A stretch of DNA of 64,000 bases, from contig NZ_VLXZ01000006.1 of assembly GCF_007293315.1 (NCBI RefSeq), forward strand, positions 124,001-188,000, written 5' to 3'. Both the position numbers and the translations under genes were made by a program. Positions 18,505-27,188 of the stretch are shown piece after piece. The notes under the pieces were generated by a model, which was not told where the DNA came from, did not search any database, and saw only the letters and a program-made list of their open reading frames with translations. The DNA comes from Alkalicoccobacillus porphyridii (GTDB lineage: Bacteria > Bacillota > Bacilli > Bacillales > Bacillaceae_D). Every line of letters starts with the position of its first letter. Position 1 is the stretch's first letter.

Positions 18505-20550
18505 ATGAAAATTAAAGATTTAATTGTGTTGTTTGGAGTCATTTTAATTATTGTTATGTTAATAATACCGCTTCCGCCTCCCATTCTCGATGTTCTTATA
18601 ATCTTTAATATTTCGATGTCACTACTAATTATATTAGTAGCCATGAATACGTCAGACTCTCTGCAATTTTCTATTTTTCCAACCCTATTGTTACTTGTAA
18701 CTCTTTTTCGCTTAGGGCTGAGTGTTTCGACTACACGGTCGATACTAGGGAATGCAGATGCAGGGAACGTCATTGACACCTTTGGAAACTTTGTTATTGG
18801 TGGAAATGCAATTGTTGGATTTGTGGTTTTTATTATCTTAGTTATTATACAATTTATCGTTATTACTAAAGGAGCCGAGAGGGTGTCCGAGGTTGGTGCC
18901 CGCTTTACACTCGATGCCATGCCAGGAAAGCAGATGAGCATCGATGCTGACCTTAATGCAGGCCTAATCTCTGATGCAGAAGCAAAGCAGCGGCGTGAAA
19001 AAATTGAGAAAGAAGCAGACTTTTACGGATCCATGGACGGGGCGAGTAAGTTTGTAAAAGGAGATGCGATAGCAAGTATTATCATCGTTGCTATCAATAT
19101 GATTGTAGGCTTAATCATCGGCATGATGCAGATGGGTATGGATCTGAATACAGCAGTCACAACCTATACATTATTAACGGTTGGAGATGGACTTGTTACG
19201 CAAATTCCAGCCCTTCTTATTTCAACAGCCACTGGAATCATGGTAACAAAGGCTGCGTCTGAAGGAAGCTTAAGCGGCGACATTACAAAACAAATGTTTG
19301 CGTATCCGAAGCTATTATACGTAACGGCAGGAACGATCTTCTTACTAGGTGTTGCGACGCCAATAAGCAAAGTACTAACTTTTTCAATGGCGGGTCTGTT
19401 GGCCTTTGCAGGCTGGCAGCTTAATCAAATAAAAACGAAGAGCCAGGATGTGGAGCTTGCAATGGATGATGGAGAGGAGCCCGCATCCTCCGATGAAATA
19501 CGCTCTCCGGAAAATGTCGTTAACTTATTACAAATTGATCCGATTGAGTTTGAGTTTGGATATGGGCTTATCCCCCTTGCAGACACCAATCAAGGAGGAG
19601 ATTTGCTTGATCGAGTTGTGATGATTCGTAGACAAATGGCGTTAGAGCTTGGCATGATTGTGCCGGTTATTCGAATCCGTGACAATATTCAACTTCAAGC
19701 AAATGAATATGTGATCAAGATTAAAGGGAATGAAGTCGCAAAAGGTGATGTGTTATTAGATCATTATATGGCGATGAGCCCGGGATTTGAGGATGAAAGC
19801 ATAGTTGGGATTGAAACAGTAGAACCAGCCTTTGGTTTAGCTGCACTTTGGATCGGCGAGGACATGAAGGAGAAAGCTGAGATGTCTGGCTATACGGTTG
19901 TTGATCCGCCATCCGTGGTTTCCACTCACTTAACAGAAATTATTAAACGACATGCTCATGAACTACTTGGTCGACAGGAAACGAGACAGCTAATTGATCA
20001 TTTGAAAGAAACTTATCCAGTGTTAGTAGAAGAGACTACGCCTTCTCTCCTATCTATTGGAGACATTCAGCGGGTGCTAACGAATCTTTTGAAAGAGCAT
20101 GTTTCGATTCGTAACTTGCCGATGATTTTTGAAACGTTAGCGGATTACGCGCAAATGACAAAGGATATGGATCTCTTAACTGAGTATGTGAGACAGTCGC
20201 TGTCGAGGCAAATCTCTACTCAGGTAGCAAATAAAAATGAACCTCTGTATGTAGTGACATTAAGTGCTTCCGCTGAGAAACGAGTAGCGGATGCTGTACA
20301 GCAAACAGAGCATGGCACATTTATGTCAATGGATCCGGCGCATTCGCAAAGTATTCTTGATTCTGCAGTGGAAGAAACAAATCGTTTGTCACAGATGGGT
20401 CAGTCACCGGTATTACTTTGCTCTCCGGCTGTTCGCATGTATGTTCGACAGCTTTTGGAGCGTTACTTACCAAGCGTACCGGTTCTTTCATACAACGAAT
20501 TGGAAGCAGATATTGAAGTTCAAAGTGTTGGGGTGGTGAATGCTGAATGA
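18505..20550 (+). CDS. flhA: Flagellar type III export gate protein FlhA
   Basis: About 681 residues. The N-terminal half has some eight membrane helices (about 5-310) including the FHIPEP-type block (ITKGAERVSEVGARFTLDAM). The C-terminal half is the cytosolic ring domain that docks chaperone-substrate complexes. ATG 18505 and GTG 18499 share the SD AAGGGGGG. The end overlaps flhF by 4 bp. Confidence 0.97.
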   Translation: MKIKDLIVLFGVILIIVMLIIPLPPPILDVLIIFNISMSLLIILVAMNTSDSLQFSIFPTLLLLVTLFRLGLSVSTTRSILGNADAGNVIDTFGNFVIGGNAIVGFVVFIILVIIQFIVITKGAERVSEVGARFTLDAMPGKQMSIDADLNAGLISDAEAKQRREKIEKEADFYGSMDGASKFVKGDAIASIIIVAINMIVGLIIGMMQMGMDLNTAVTTYTLLTVGDGLVTQIPALLISTATGIMVTKAASEGSLSGDITKQMFAYPKLLYVTAGTIFLLGVATPISKVLTFSMAGLLAFAGWQLNQIKTKSQDVELAMDDGEEPASSDEIRSPENVVNLLQIDPIEFEFGYGLIPLADTNQGGDLLDRVVMIRRQMALELGMIVPVIRIRDNIQLQANEYVIKIKGNEVAKGDVLLDHYMAMSPGFEDESIVGIETVEPAFGLAALWIGEDMKEKAEMSGYTVVDPPSVVSTHLTEIIKRHAHELLGRQETRQLIDHLKETYPVLVEETTPSLLSIGDIQRVLTNLLKEHVSIRNLPMIFETLADYAQMTKDMDLLTEYVRQSLSRQISTQVANKNEPLYVVTLSASAEKRVADAVQQTEHGTFMSMDPAHSQSILDSAVEETNRLSQMGQSPVLLCSPAVRMYVRQLLERYLPSVPVLSYNELEADIEVQSVGVVNAE

Positions 20551-21659
20551 AATTAAGAAAATTCCAAGCAAGTTCAATGCCAGAAGCTCTGAATCAAATT
20601 AGGATGGAGCTTGGAAGCGAGGCGGTTATCCTTCATACAAAGGAAATTGCAACGGGTGGTTGGTTTGGATTCTTCTCAAAAAAACAGCTGGAGGTGACGG
20701 CAGCTGTTGATCCCGCTGCAAAGTCCGCATACACTAAGTCCCCTCCAAAGTCACCTGCACTAAAAGCTGTCGAGCCGTTGCAAAACACGGCGCAACAAGA
20801 CGTATCCGAAAAGCGAAAAGCGGATCATGTGCCAATAAGCGCAGACGATGCTCCAGATGCAGTTCGCCAGCTTGATCGTGAGTTTGAGAAGCAGGAGGTT
20901 AGCGTACAGCTTCGTACCGAATTAAGAGAGCAGCTATTTGGCTATTGGTATAGCTTACCAAAGGAAAAACGCTCAACTCTTGCATTGTATCAAGAGGCAA
21001 GAAGATGGCTTTCCTCTCAAATCAGAGAGGTTAAAATAGGAGATTCCATGTTCGAAAAGAAGTATATGATCTTTGCAGGTCCAACAGGTGTTGGCAAAAC
21101 CACCACCATCGCAAAGCTCGCTGCTGAAGCTGCTTTACACCAAAAGAAACGAGTGGCCATTTTTACGACTGATACGTACCGAATTGCAGCGATTGACCAA
21201 CTGAAAACATATGCTTCCATTTTGCAAATGCCTATTGAAGTCATTTATTCCTTAGAAGATTTTCATAAAGCGTCAGAAACCTACTCGGATTATGATCTCA
21301 TTTTAATTGATACGGCAGGACGAAACTTTATTCATGACTTCTACTTACAGGAGCTACAAAAAACGATAGATCTATCCGATCAGGCAGCGTTATATGTGGT
21401 CTTATCATTGACTTCTAAGTATTCAGACATGAAGTCTGTATTACAACAATTTAAAAAGCTTCCTGTTAACCAAGTTATTTTTACAAAGAAAGATGAGACT
21501 TCGACGTATGGAGCGATGCTGAATGTCATGATTGATGATGGCTTGGGCATTGCCTATCTTACAAACGGACAGAATGTTCCGGACGATGTCATACATGTCA
21601 ATGAAGACCTAGTGCTTTCTACTGTAATGGAAGGAATCACTCATGATGGATCAGGCTGA
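20547..21659 (+). CDS. flhF: Flagellar-placement SRP-type GTPase FlhF
   Basis: This 370-residue protein has a basic, variable N-terminal domain, a helical N domain (about 120-170) and an SRP-like G domain with P loop GPTGVGKTT (about 177-185), TDTYRIAAIDQL (G2 region) and DTAGR (G3). FlhF with FlhG sets flagellar position and number. It overlaps flhA by 4 bp and flhG by 17 bp. Confidence 0.96.
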   Translation: MKLRKFQASSMPEALNQIRMELGSEAVILHTKEIATGGWFGFFSKKQLEVTAAVDPAAKSAYTKSPPKSPALKAVEPLQNTAQQDVSEKRKADHVPISADDAPDAVRQLDREFEKQEVSVQLRTELREQLFGYWYSLPKEKRSTLALYQEARRWLSSQIREVKIGDSMFEKKYMIFAGPTGVGKTTTIAKLAAEAALHQKKRVAIFTTDTYRIAAIDQLKTYASILQMPIEVIYSLEDFHKASETYSDYDLILIDTAGRNFIHDFYLQELQKTIDLSDQAALYVVLSLTSKYSDMKSVLQQFKKLPVNQVIFTKKDETSTYGAMLNVMIDDGLGIAYLTNGQNVPDDVIHVNEDLVLSTVMEGITHDGSG

Positions 21660-22515
21660 GAGCTTACGTAGAAGAATGAATCATACTCATCAAGCAAGGT
21701 TAATTGCTGTTGCAAGTGGTAAGGGCGGAGTTGGAAAGTCAAACCTTTGTGTCAACACAGCTCTATCGTTAGTGGAATTAGGCTATCGGACGATCATCCT
21801 TGATATGGATAGTGGGATGGGAAATGTAGATGTCATTATGGGTGTGAAACCTTCATATCACTTGATTGACATGCTTCAAAATCGACTTACCGTCTGGGAT
21901 GTCATTGAAACTTCCTCTCTAGGAGTGTCATATATAGCCGGGGGATCCGGATTAGTTGAAATGGTTCAATTGACGGAACAAGATATAGCTTATTTTCAAG
22001 ATCAATTACAAGGACTCACTCACCAATATGATTTTATTTTTCTAGACATGGGTGCCGGTGTAACAGAAGAAAGTTTACAGTTACTTGCTGCAGCAGACGA
22101 TCTCTTATTAGTAACTACTCCTGAACCAACAGCATTAACAGATGCATATAGCTTATTAAAGCAGCTAACTAGATTACCAGATAAGCTACAGGTGTTTGCG
22201 ATAGCAAACCAAACGGATTCAGAGCGAGAGGGACAAAGGACTCTTGAGAATCTCTCGAAGGTGGCTAAACAATTTCTTCATATAGATTTAGTAAAGCTTG
22301 GGCACATTCCCTTTGATCGTATGGTTTCCAAAGCTGTAAAAGCTCAAATTCCTTATTCAGCTTACGAAGGTCGTTCTAAAGCAGGCCTTGCTACCAAAAA
22401 ACTGGTACAGACTTACCTTGCAGAGATTCAAGTTGAACCAAAAGTGATAGAGAAAGCTCCTTTTTTTCAGCGGCTTGGCCGTTGGATGTCCGGGTCGGCT
22501 TCAGGAACAAAGTGA
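21643..22515 (+). CDS. flhG: Flagellar number regulator FlhG (YlxH), MinD-like ATPase
   Basis: This 290-residue MinD/ParA ATPase has the deviant Walker A motif GKGGVGKS (about 26-33). It has the short N-terminal DQAESLRR segment that activates FlhF in the Bacillus system. It acts at the membrane to control the pattern of basal bodies. The C-terminal tail (about 255-290) is hydrophobic and basic, fitting a membrane-targeting helix. Confidence 0.95.
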   Translation: MMDQAESLRRRMNHTHQARLIAVASGKGGVGKSNLCVNTALSLVELGYRTIILDMDSGMGNVDVIMGVKPSYHLIDMLQNRLTVWDVIETSSLGVSYIAGGSGLVEMVQLTEQDIAYFQDQLQGLTHQYDFIFLDMGAGVTEESLQLLAAADDLLLVTTPEPTALTDAYSLLKQLTRLPDKLQVFAIANQTDSEREGQRTLENLSKVAKQFLHIDLVKLGHIPFDRMVSKAVKAQIPYSAYEGRSKAGLATKKLVQTYLAEIQVEPKVIEKAPFFQRLGRWMSGSASGTK

Positions 22516-22550
22516 AAGAATACTAAAGCATAGATAGGATGCTAAGAAAC

Positions 22551-23597
22551 ATGAAACAGATACGGGTATTAATTGTTGATGATTCTGCATTTATGCGTAA
22601 AGTGATGACAGACATATTACAGAAGGATCCATCCATTGAAGTGATTGGGATAGCCAGAAATGGAATGGATGCCGTAAAGAAAAATCAGCTCCTTCAACCA
22701 GATGTAATCACGCTAGATGTGGAAATGCCACTTTTAGATGGTCTAGGTGCGTTAAAGATCATTATGGAAGAGAGACCATGTCCAGTCGTGATGGTAAGCA
22801 GTCTAACAAAGGCTGGTGCCCATACGACGATGCTAGCAATGGAACAAGGTGCTGTTGATTTTGTAGCGAAAACAAATGGCCCTATTTCTCTAGATTTAGA
22901 AACCATAGCTGAAGAGCTAAGGGAAAAGGTAAAGCTTGCAGCAGGAGCAACAGTGATGCTTCCGGCTGAACCAGCTAAGAAGGTTTCGTTACCAACATTT
23001 ATAAAAAGCGTGGAAATGCCACTCTCTCGCAAGTTAGTTGCCATTGGTGTATCTACAGGTGGACCTAAAGCATTAAAGGAGGTTCTTCAGGAGCTTCCTG
23101 CTAATTTCCCATCACCTATTGTTATCGTACAGCACATGCCAAAAGGATTCACAAAATCATTGGCGGATCGGCTGGATACATTATCGGCAATTAGTGTAAA
23201 AGAGGCTGAAGATAATGAGGTCATAAAAAAAGGAACGGCATATATTGCGCCTGGTGGAAAACATCTAAACGTTGTAGATCAAAACGGTGAATGGGTCTGC
23301 AAGTTAGGCGAGGAAGATCCAGTTAACGGTCATCGTCCTTCTGTCAATGTTCTGCTTGAATCCATAGCTACTCTTCACTCCGTCTCACTACTTGCCGTTA
23401 TTATGACGGGCATGGGTTCAGATGGATCAAAGGGATTGGAACGATTAAAGGAAAAGAAAGTAAGCTTTAAAGCAATAGCACAATCAGAAGAATCATGTGT
23501 AGTATTCGGCATGCCGAAAATGGCCATTCGCACAAATTACGTTAATGAAGTAGTGCATTTAAAAGATATAGCAAGTCGTATACTATCCAGCTACTAA
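22551..23597 (+). CDS. cheB: Chemotaxis methylesterase/deamidase CheB
   Basis: This 348-residue protein has an N-terminal receiver domain (phospho-acceptor D56 in VITLDVEMP) and a C-terminal methylesterase domain. The catalytic residues are visible: S168 (GVSTGG), H195 (VQHMPKG) and an Asp in MTGMGSDG. It removes methyl groups from receptors when phosphorylated by CheA. ATG 22551 is chosen over ATG 22539, which is too close to the SD. cheC follows after 14 bp; cheA and cheW are not between them. Confidence 0.96.
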   Translation: MKQIRVLIVDDSAFMRKVMTDILQKDPSIEVIGIARNGMDAVKKNQLLQPDVITLDVEMPLLDGLGALKIIMEERPCPVVMVSSLTKAGAHTTMLAMEQGAVDFVAKTNGPISLDLETIAEELREKVKLAAGATVMLPAEPAKKVSLPTFIKSVEMPLSRKLVAIGVSTGGPKALKEVLQELPANFPSPIVIVQHMPKGFTKSLADRLDTLSAISVKEAEDNEVIKKGTAYIAPGGKHLNVVDQNGEWVCKLGEEDPVNGHRPSVNVLLESIATLHSVSLLAVIMTGMGSDGSKGLERLKEKKVSFKAIAQSEESCVVFGMPKMAIRTNYVNEVVHLKDIASRILSSY

Positions 23598-23611
23598 AAG
23601 GAGGTCCTCTG

Positions 23612-24250
23612 ATGGAAGGCTATCGACGTATTCATTCCACACATTTAGACGTTCTAAAAGAGATTGGTAATATTGGTGCAGGTCATGCGGCGACCTCACT
23701 TTCTGCTTTACTCGGAAAAACAGTAGAGATGAGTGTGCCTGAAGCAGCGATTGTTCCTTTCCAAGAGCTTCCTGATCGTATGGGTGGCAGTGAGAATGAG
23801 ATTGCTGCCATTTATGCAAGAGTGGATGGCCATACGCCTGGCAGTGTATATTTCTTTGCCAATGTATGTGAGTCCGAACGGTTTATCCAAAGCTTAACTG
23901 GCAAAGAGAGTGTGCAAATGGGAATGGCCAAGCAGAGTGACCTGGAGTATTCAGCCTATTTGGAGGCGGGGAATATTGTGATTGGTTCCTATTTAACCTC
24001 TTTTGCAGACTTAACGGGATTACAAGTTAGCTGTGGTGTACCAGATTTATCAGTCGATATGGCTGGCGCAATTATTAGTCATGGCTTAAGTAGACTGGTT
24101 AGCCAAGGGGATGCCGCCATAGTGATTGATACACATATGAAAATTGAAGGATGGTCAATAAGTCGTAACTTTGGAAGTATCTTGCTATTGTTTGACCCCG
24201 AAGCGTTTGAGACCTTGTTTCGTTCATTGGGAGTTCAGGTCGATGAATGA
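23612..24250 (+). CDS. cheC: CheY-P phosphatase CheC
   Basis: This 212-residue protein has two active-site helices with the E-x-x-N pattern (KEIGNIGAGHAATSLSALL near 15 and EAGNIVIGSYLTSFADL near 115). CheC dephosphorylates CheY-P and binds CheD. The SD AAGGAGG precedes ATG 23612. Its last 8 bp overlap cheD. Confidence 0.96.
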   Translation: MEGYRRIHSTHLDVLKEIGNIGAGHAATSLSALLGKTVEMSVPEAAIVPFQELPDRMGGSENEIAAIYARVDGHTPGSVYFFANVCESERFIQSLTGKESVQMGMAKQSDLEYSAYLEAGNIVIGSYLTSFADLTGLQVSCGVPDLSVDMAGAIISHGLSRLVSQGDAAIVIDTHMKIEGWSISRNFGSILLLFDPEAFETLFRSLGVQVDE

Positions 24251-24728
24251 AACGATTACAGTGGGTATGGCGGAAATTGCTTGCTCTAATTTGTATAAGC
24301 CGTTACGGACTTCTGGCTTAGGATCTTGCGTAGGGGTCATCATTTATCAGGAAAGAAGTAACTTTGCTGGTATGGCTCATATTATGCTTCCCTATTCTTC
24401 TATCTCATCAAAAAAAGATCATAAGATTGGGAAGTTTGCAGATGTTGCTATTCCGACATTGACAGATCAGCTTGTTCATAAAGGAGCCTCCTTATCCCTT
24501 TTAAAAGCTAAAATCGCAGGGGGCGCACAAATGTTCGCTTCGTCTGGTAATGAGATGATGCGAGTAGGCGAAAGAAATGTAGAAGCGGTAAAAAAAATTC
24601 TTAAAGAACAAAACATTCCACTCGTAGCAGAAGATACAGGGGGAACAAATGGTAGAACAATCACCTTTGATCCAACAACACATGTTTTAACCATCCGGAC
24701 AGTCCACCTGGGAACCTCGGTTATTTAA
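24243..24728 (+). CDS. cheD: Chemoreceptor glutamine deamidase CheD
   Basis: This 161-residue protein has catalytic Cys and His in the family motif (GLGSCVGVIIY and GMAHIMLPYS). CheD deamidates receptor glutamines and, when bound to CheC, adjusts adaptation. ATG 24243 lies within the end of cheC; a longer in-frame start at 24171 would overlap cheC heavily and is unlikely. Confidence 0.95.
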   Translation: MNETITVGMAEIACSNLYKPLRTSGLGSCVGVIIYQERSNFAGMAHIMLPYSSISSKKDHKIGKFADVAIPTLTDQLVHKGASLSLLKAKIAGGAQMFASSGNEMMRVGERNVEAVKKILKEQNIPLVAEDTGGTNGRTITFDPTTHVLTIRTVHLGTSVI

Positions 24729-24767
24729 CCGAACAAAATTCGTGAGTATGATATGGAGGTGCAGTAC

Positions 24768-25538
24768 ATGCCAAACGTAAAAGTAAAAGAAGAAGAAGAA
24801 AAGATCTGGCAGGCCTGGTTTACGGAAAGAAATAAAGAGGCGTGTGATCAACTGGTTCGGCTATACTTGCCATTGGTACAGTTTCATGTTCAGCGGATCT
24901 CGGTAGGGCTGCCCGGCAGCGTGCGTAAGGATGAACTTACGAGCCACGGGTTATATGGACTACTAGATGCGCTTGAGAAGTTTGATCCTCATCGTGATCT
25001 TAAATTTGATACCTATGCTTCGTTTAGAGTAAGGGGAGCAATTATAGACGGCTTACGTAAAGAAGATTGGCTGTCTAGATCGATGAGGGAGAAAATAAAG
25101 AGAGTAGAAGCAGCGTCCGAACAATTGGAGCAGCAAAACGGTCGTTATGTATCCAGTGCTGAGGTTGCTGAATTCTTACATATGGATGAGGCAGATGTGG
25201 CTCAGATTATGGCGGAGCAATTTGTAGCCAATGTTCTTTCTATAGATGAACCGGCACAAGAGGCGGAGAGGCAGGAATCATTCGCTGCAACTATTGAAGA
25301 TAAGCAAACCAAAACGCCTGAAACCTCACTTGTAGAAATGGCAACTAAAGCAGAGCTAGCAGAAGTGATTTCTGGTTTAACAGAAAAAGAACAGCTCGTT
25401 ATCAGTCTCTTTTATTATGAAGAGTTAACCTTAACGGAAATTGGGCATATTCTTGAACTCTCCACCTCAAGAATTTCCCAAATACATTCAAAAGCTTTAT
25501 TTAAGCTTAAGCAAGTAATGGAAAAGCAGTTTCATTAA
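24768..25538 (+). CDS. sigD: Motility sigma factor SigD (FliA/WhiG family)
   Basis: This 256-residue sigma-28 factor has region 2 (about 20-95; LKFDTYASFRVRGAIIDGLR), region 3 (about 110-160) and region 4 with the helix-turn-helix (LTLTEIGHILELSTSRISQI, about 220-245). It directs transcription of filament, stator and autolysin genes. GGAGGTG precedes ATG 24768; the ATG at 24753 lies before that SD. It is the last gene of this operon here. Confidence 0.97.
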   Translation: MPNVKVKEEEEKIWQAWFTERNKEACDQLVRLYLPLVQFHVQRISVGLPGSVRKDELTSHGLYGLLDALEKFDPHRDLKFDTYASFRVRGAIIDGLRKEDWLSRSMREKIKRVEAASEQLEQQNGRYVSSAEVAEFLHMDEADVAQIMAEQFVANVLSIDEPAQEAERQESFAATIEDKQTKTPETSLVEMATKAELAEVISGLTEKEQLVISLFYYEELTLTEIGHILELSTSRISQIHSKALFKLKQVMEKQFH

Positions 25539-25544
25539 TCATAT

Positions 25545-25567
25545 TAACTGTATCTTCAGTTTTGTTG
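25545..25567 (+). terminator. Weak hairpin after sigD
   Basis: AACTG (25546-25550) and CAGTT (25557-25561) form a short stem followed by TTTGTT. It is the only terminator-like structure I see after sigD, and it is weak. Confidence 0.3.
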
Positions 25568-25680
25568 ACTTTATAGCTGGTGTTATTTTAATACCTTACT
25601 ATTATATAAATACGAATTTCAATACCTATCTAAACAAGCGGACGAAATGAAGGCCACTAAAAAAGTCATCTAGAACTAGC

Positions 25681-25820
25681 TCATGTGCACCGCTACAGGA
25701 GAAACCTACGCTTTCCACAGGAACGGCCTCAGCCCTTGAAGTGGAAGTGCACCACTTCAATGTCTTCAGACTCGTTCTGTTCCGTAGGAGTCTTCGGTTT
25801 CTCCTTCCGCTCATGTTCAT
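25681..25820 (-). repeat. Structured intergenic element, subfamily B, copy B1
   Basis: On the minus strand this reads AGCGGA (25806-25811), arm AGGAGAAACC, an interior with the stem TTGAAGTGG/CCACTTCAA, then GGAAAGCG, TA, arm GGTTTCTCCT (complement at 25697-25706) and GTAGCG (25691-25696). The outer arms pair 10 of 10. It is closely similar to 53406-53527 and 61155-61275. Confidence 0.85.
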
Positions 25821-25924
25821 GATTAGACAAATGAGTAGTTTGCCAAGAATAAAACCCGTTACCAAGAGGAATTTATGAAGTCCTTATTATTGTGTAAACG
25901 CTGATGCTAGCACCCATCTAATCA

Positions 25925-26048
25925 AGCGGACGAAAATGGAGGACTGACACCTGCGGGATGTGAAGGTTCAATGAGATAAATCGACGGAGTCGGGTTGGCT
26001 CATTACCTTGCCTCGGATAAATGCCCCCATTTTCGGGAGCGTCAGCCG
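25925..26048 (+). repeat. Structured intergenic element, subfamily C, copy C1
   Basis: AGCGGA (25925-25930) is followed by arm CGAAAATGG (25931-25939). The complementary arm CCATTTTCG lies at 26027-26035 and GGAGCG at 26036-26041. The interior is nested: AAGGT/ACCTT, AATGAG/CTCATT and CGAC/GTCG. A segment of about 38 bp recurs, inverted, near 61043-61083. Confidence 0.75.
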
Positions 26049-26201
26049 AAGGAGCAACACAATAGTCTTACTCTATCTCTCCAAATCGATGTCATATACA
26101 CATAGGCACGGACTCTATCCAAAATAATTTAGACTTTAACTCTTTGGACGTACCATACATTACATGTAATATGCGATAAATTGCGATACATGTGATTAAG
26201 T

Positions 26202-26230
26202 CTTACTCTTACATTCTATAATGTTATAAT
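26202..26230 (+). promoter_or_regulatory. Likely extended -10 promoter for the gene at 26259
   Basis: TGTTATAAT (26222-26230) is a perfect extended -10 (TG-N-TATAAT). A second TATAAT overlaps just upstream (26217-26222). No good -35 is seen. It lies about 29 bp before the gene, consistent with separate transcription from the fla/che operon. Confidence 0.5.
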
Positions 26231-26258
26231 TGAAGCCTGTGGCACTAGGAGGAGAACG

Positions 26259-26558
26259 ATGAGTCTAAGACCTATTGAAGCACTTGGTTCATTATCTAAT
26301 TCTATTAAAGGAAGTAAAATGCAATCACAGCTGCAACATCGTGTTCACATGAACGAGGCGATGCAAGCGGAAGCGCAGCGTTTAGCAGATACTAGGAATA
26401 GAAGAAAGAGTCAGAAAGCCAATTTAGACCATCCAACACGTTTTCAATCCAAGCATAAAGAACAGCAGCATTCCGGTAATCAAGAGAAAAAGAAACAACC
26501 ATTCCCTCATGCGCCTCGTGAACGGGATAAAGGAACATTTATTGATTACTCAACCTAG
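26259..26558 (+). CDS. Small conserved-looking protein of unknown function next to the swrB-like gene
   Basis: This 99-residue, highly polar protein has no signal peptide or membrane segment. It opens with MSLRPIEALGSLSNSIKGSK, then is rich in Gln, Lys, Arg and His and ends with KGTFIDYST. It resembles, in my memory, small Firmicutes proteins that start with xxRPI and sit beside flagellar or sigD genes, but I cannot name a function. AGGAGGAGAACG precedes the ATG. It lies 14 bp ahead of the swrB-like gene and is probably co-transcribed with it. Confidence 0.7.
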   Translation: MSLRPIEALGSLSNSIKGSKMQSQLQHRVHMNEAMQAEAQRLADTRNRRKSQKANLDHPTRFQSKHKEQQHSGNQEKKKQPFPHAPRERDKGTFIDYST

Positions 26559-26572
26559 AAGGAGGTCGTAAA

Positions 26573-27037
26573 ATGGCCATAGCTTTTAGTCTTCTAAGCT
26601 TATGTTTAGCAGGCTTTCTCTATATGCGGATGCAAGCGGCTGAACAACAAGTAAATAAGCTTGAACAACGTTTACAAGAGAGCGACCATACTAGAGAGCA
26701 ATTAGAACAATCATTACTAGCCTTTGCTGATGAAATGAAGGAGAGTAATGAACGTGTATTAAAACATGTATCAAACGGAGAGCATCAACGTACAGAAGAT
26801 ATTCAACCCTCTGTTGAAGAAAGAAAAAAGGAATCATTGCATAATGAGATTGAAACTGAATACACGCCCCCACTACCAGAAAATGAAGTGGAGACTGTTA
26901 CGTACGAACAATCTCCACAAGCTAAAATTATCACGTTACATAATCAAGGGCTCAGTTCTGTAGAAATTGCCAAACAATTAAATATGGGAAAAGGCGAAGT
27001 AGAGCTGTTCATCAAATTTCAACAATCATCGAAGTAA
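26573..27037 (+). CDS. swrB: SwrB-like membrane-anchored protein (DUF6115 type)
   Basis: This 154-residue protein has one N-terminal membrane helix (about 1-20), a coiled coil (about 22-65), an acidic linker, and a C-terminal helix-turn-helix-like motif (IITLHNQGLSSVEIAKQLNM, then GKGEVELFIKF). This layout and its place between sigD and rpsB match B. subtilis SwrB, which promotes flagellar export-gate maturation. Sequence outside the C-terminal motif is divergent, so the symbol is an inference from layout and position. Confidence 0.72.
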   Translation: MAIAFSLLSLCLAGFLYMRMQAAEQQVNKLEQRLQESDHTREQLEQSLLAFADEMKESNERVLKHVSNGEHQRTEDIQPSVEERKKESLHNEIETEYTPPLPENEVETVTYEQSPQAKIITLHNQGLSSVEIAKQLNMGKGEVELFIKFQQSSK

Positions 27038-27040
27038 TGG

Positions 27041-27069
27041 TTGCAATGATACGCGGGATATGGTATATT
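27041..27069 (+). promoter_or_regulatory. Promoter of rpsB
   Basis: TTGCAA (27041-27046), a 17-bp spacer and TATATT (27064-27069), preceded by TGG for an extended -10. It gives a leader of about 110 bases ahead of rpsB. Confidence 0.75.
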
Positions 27070-27100
27070 AATCCACGGTGTTTATTACACACGCCTCTGA

Positions 27101-27137
27101 TTTTAGTGAGGGTGCTGACTAGTCAGTGTCACTAAAA
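27101..27137 (+). promoter_or_regulatory. Leader hairpin upstream of rpsB
   Basis: TTTTAGTGA (27101-27109) and TCACTAAAA (27129-27137) are perfectly complementary, with an inner CTGAC-TA-GTCAG. No T run follows, so it is not a terminator. It may be an autoregulatory S2 leader; that is inference. Confidence 0.5.
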
Positions 27138-27188
27138 GTTGATGAGAGCGGAGGAAGACAAAAACCAATATAAGAGGAGGTGTTTGAT

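Larger units (their letters stand above)
25539..26258. other. Gene-free stretch of 720 bp after sigD
   Basis: This stretch holds repeat copies B1 and C1, then an A+T-rich region with a 12-bp palindrome (ATTACATGTAAT, 26159-26170) and a likely promoter for the next gene. The short ORFs here overlap the repeats and look spurious. Confidence 0.7.

Noticed and set aside
18453-18941. 162-codon minus-strand ORF opposite flhA
   Set aside because: It lies opposite a well-conserved flhA start and looks like a codon-bias shadow; no SD.
25626-25865. 79-codon minus-strand ORF after sigD
   Set aside because: It lies across repeat B1, and similar translations arise from the other B copies.
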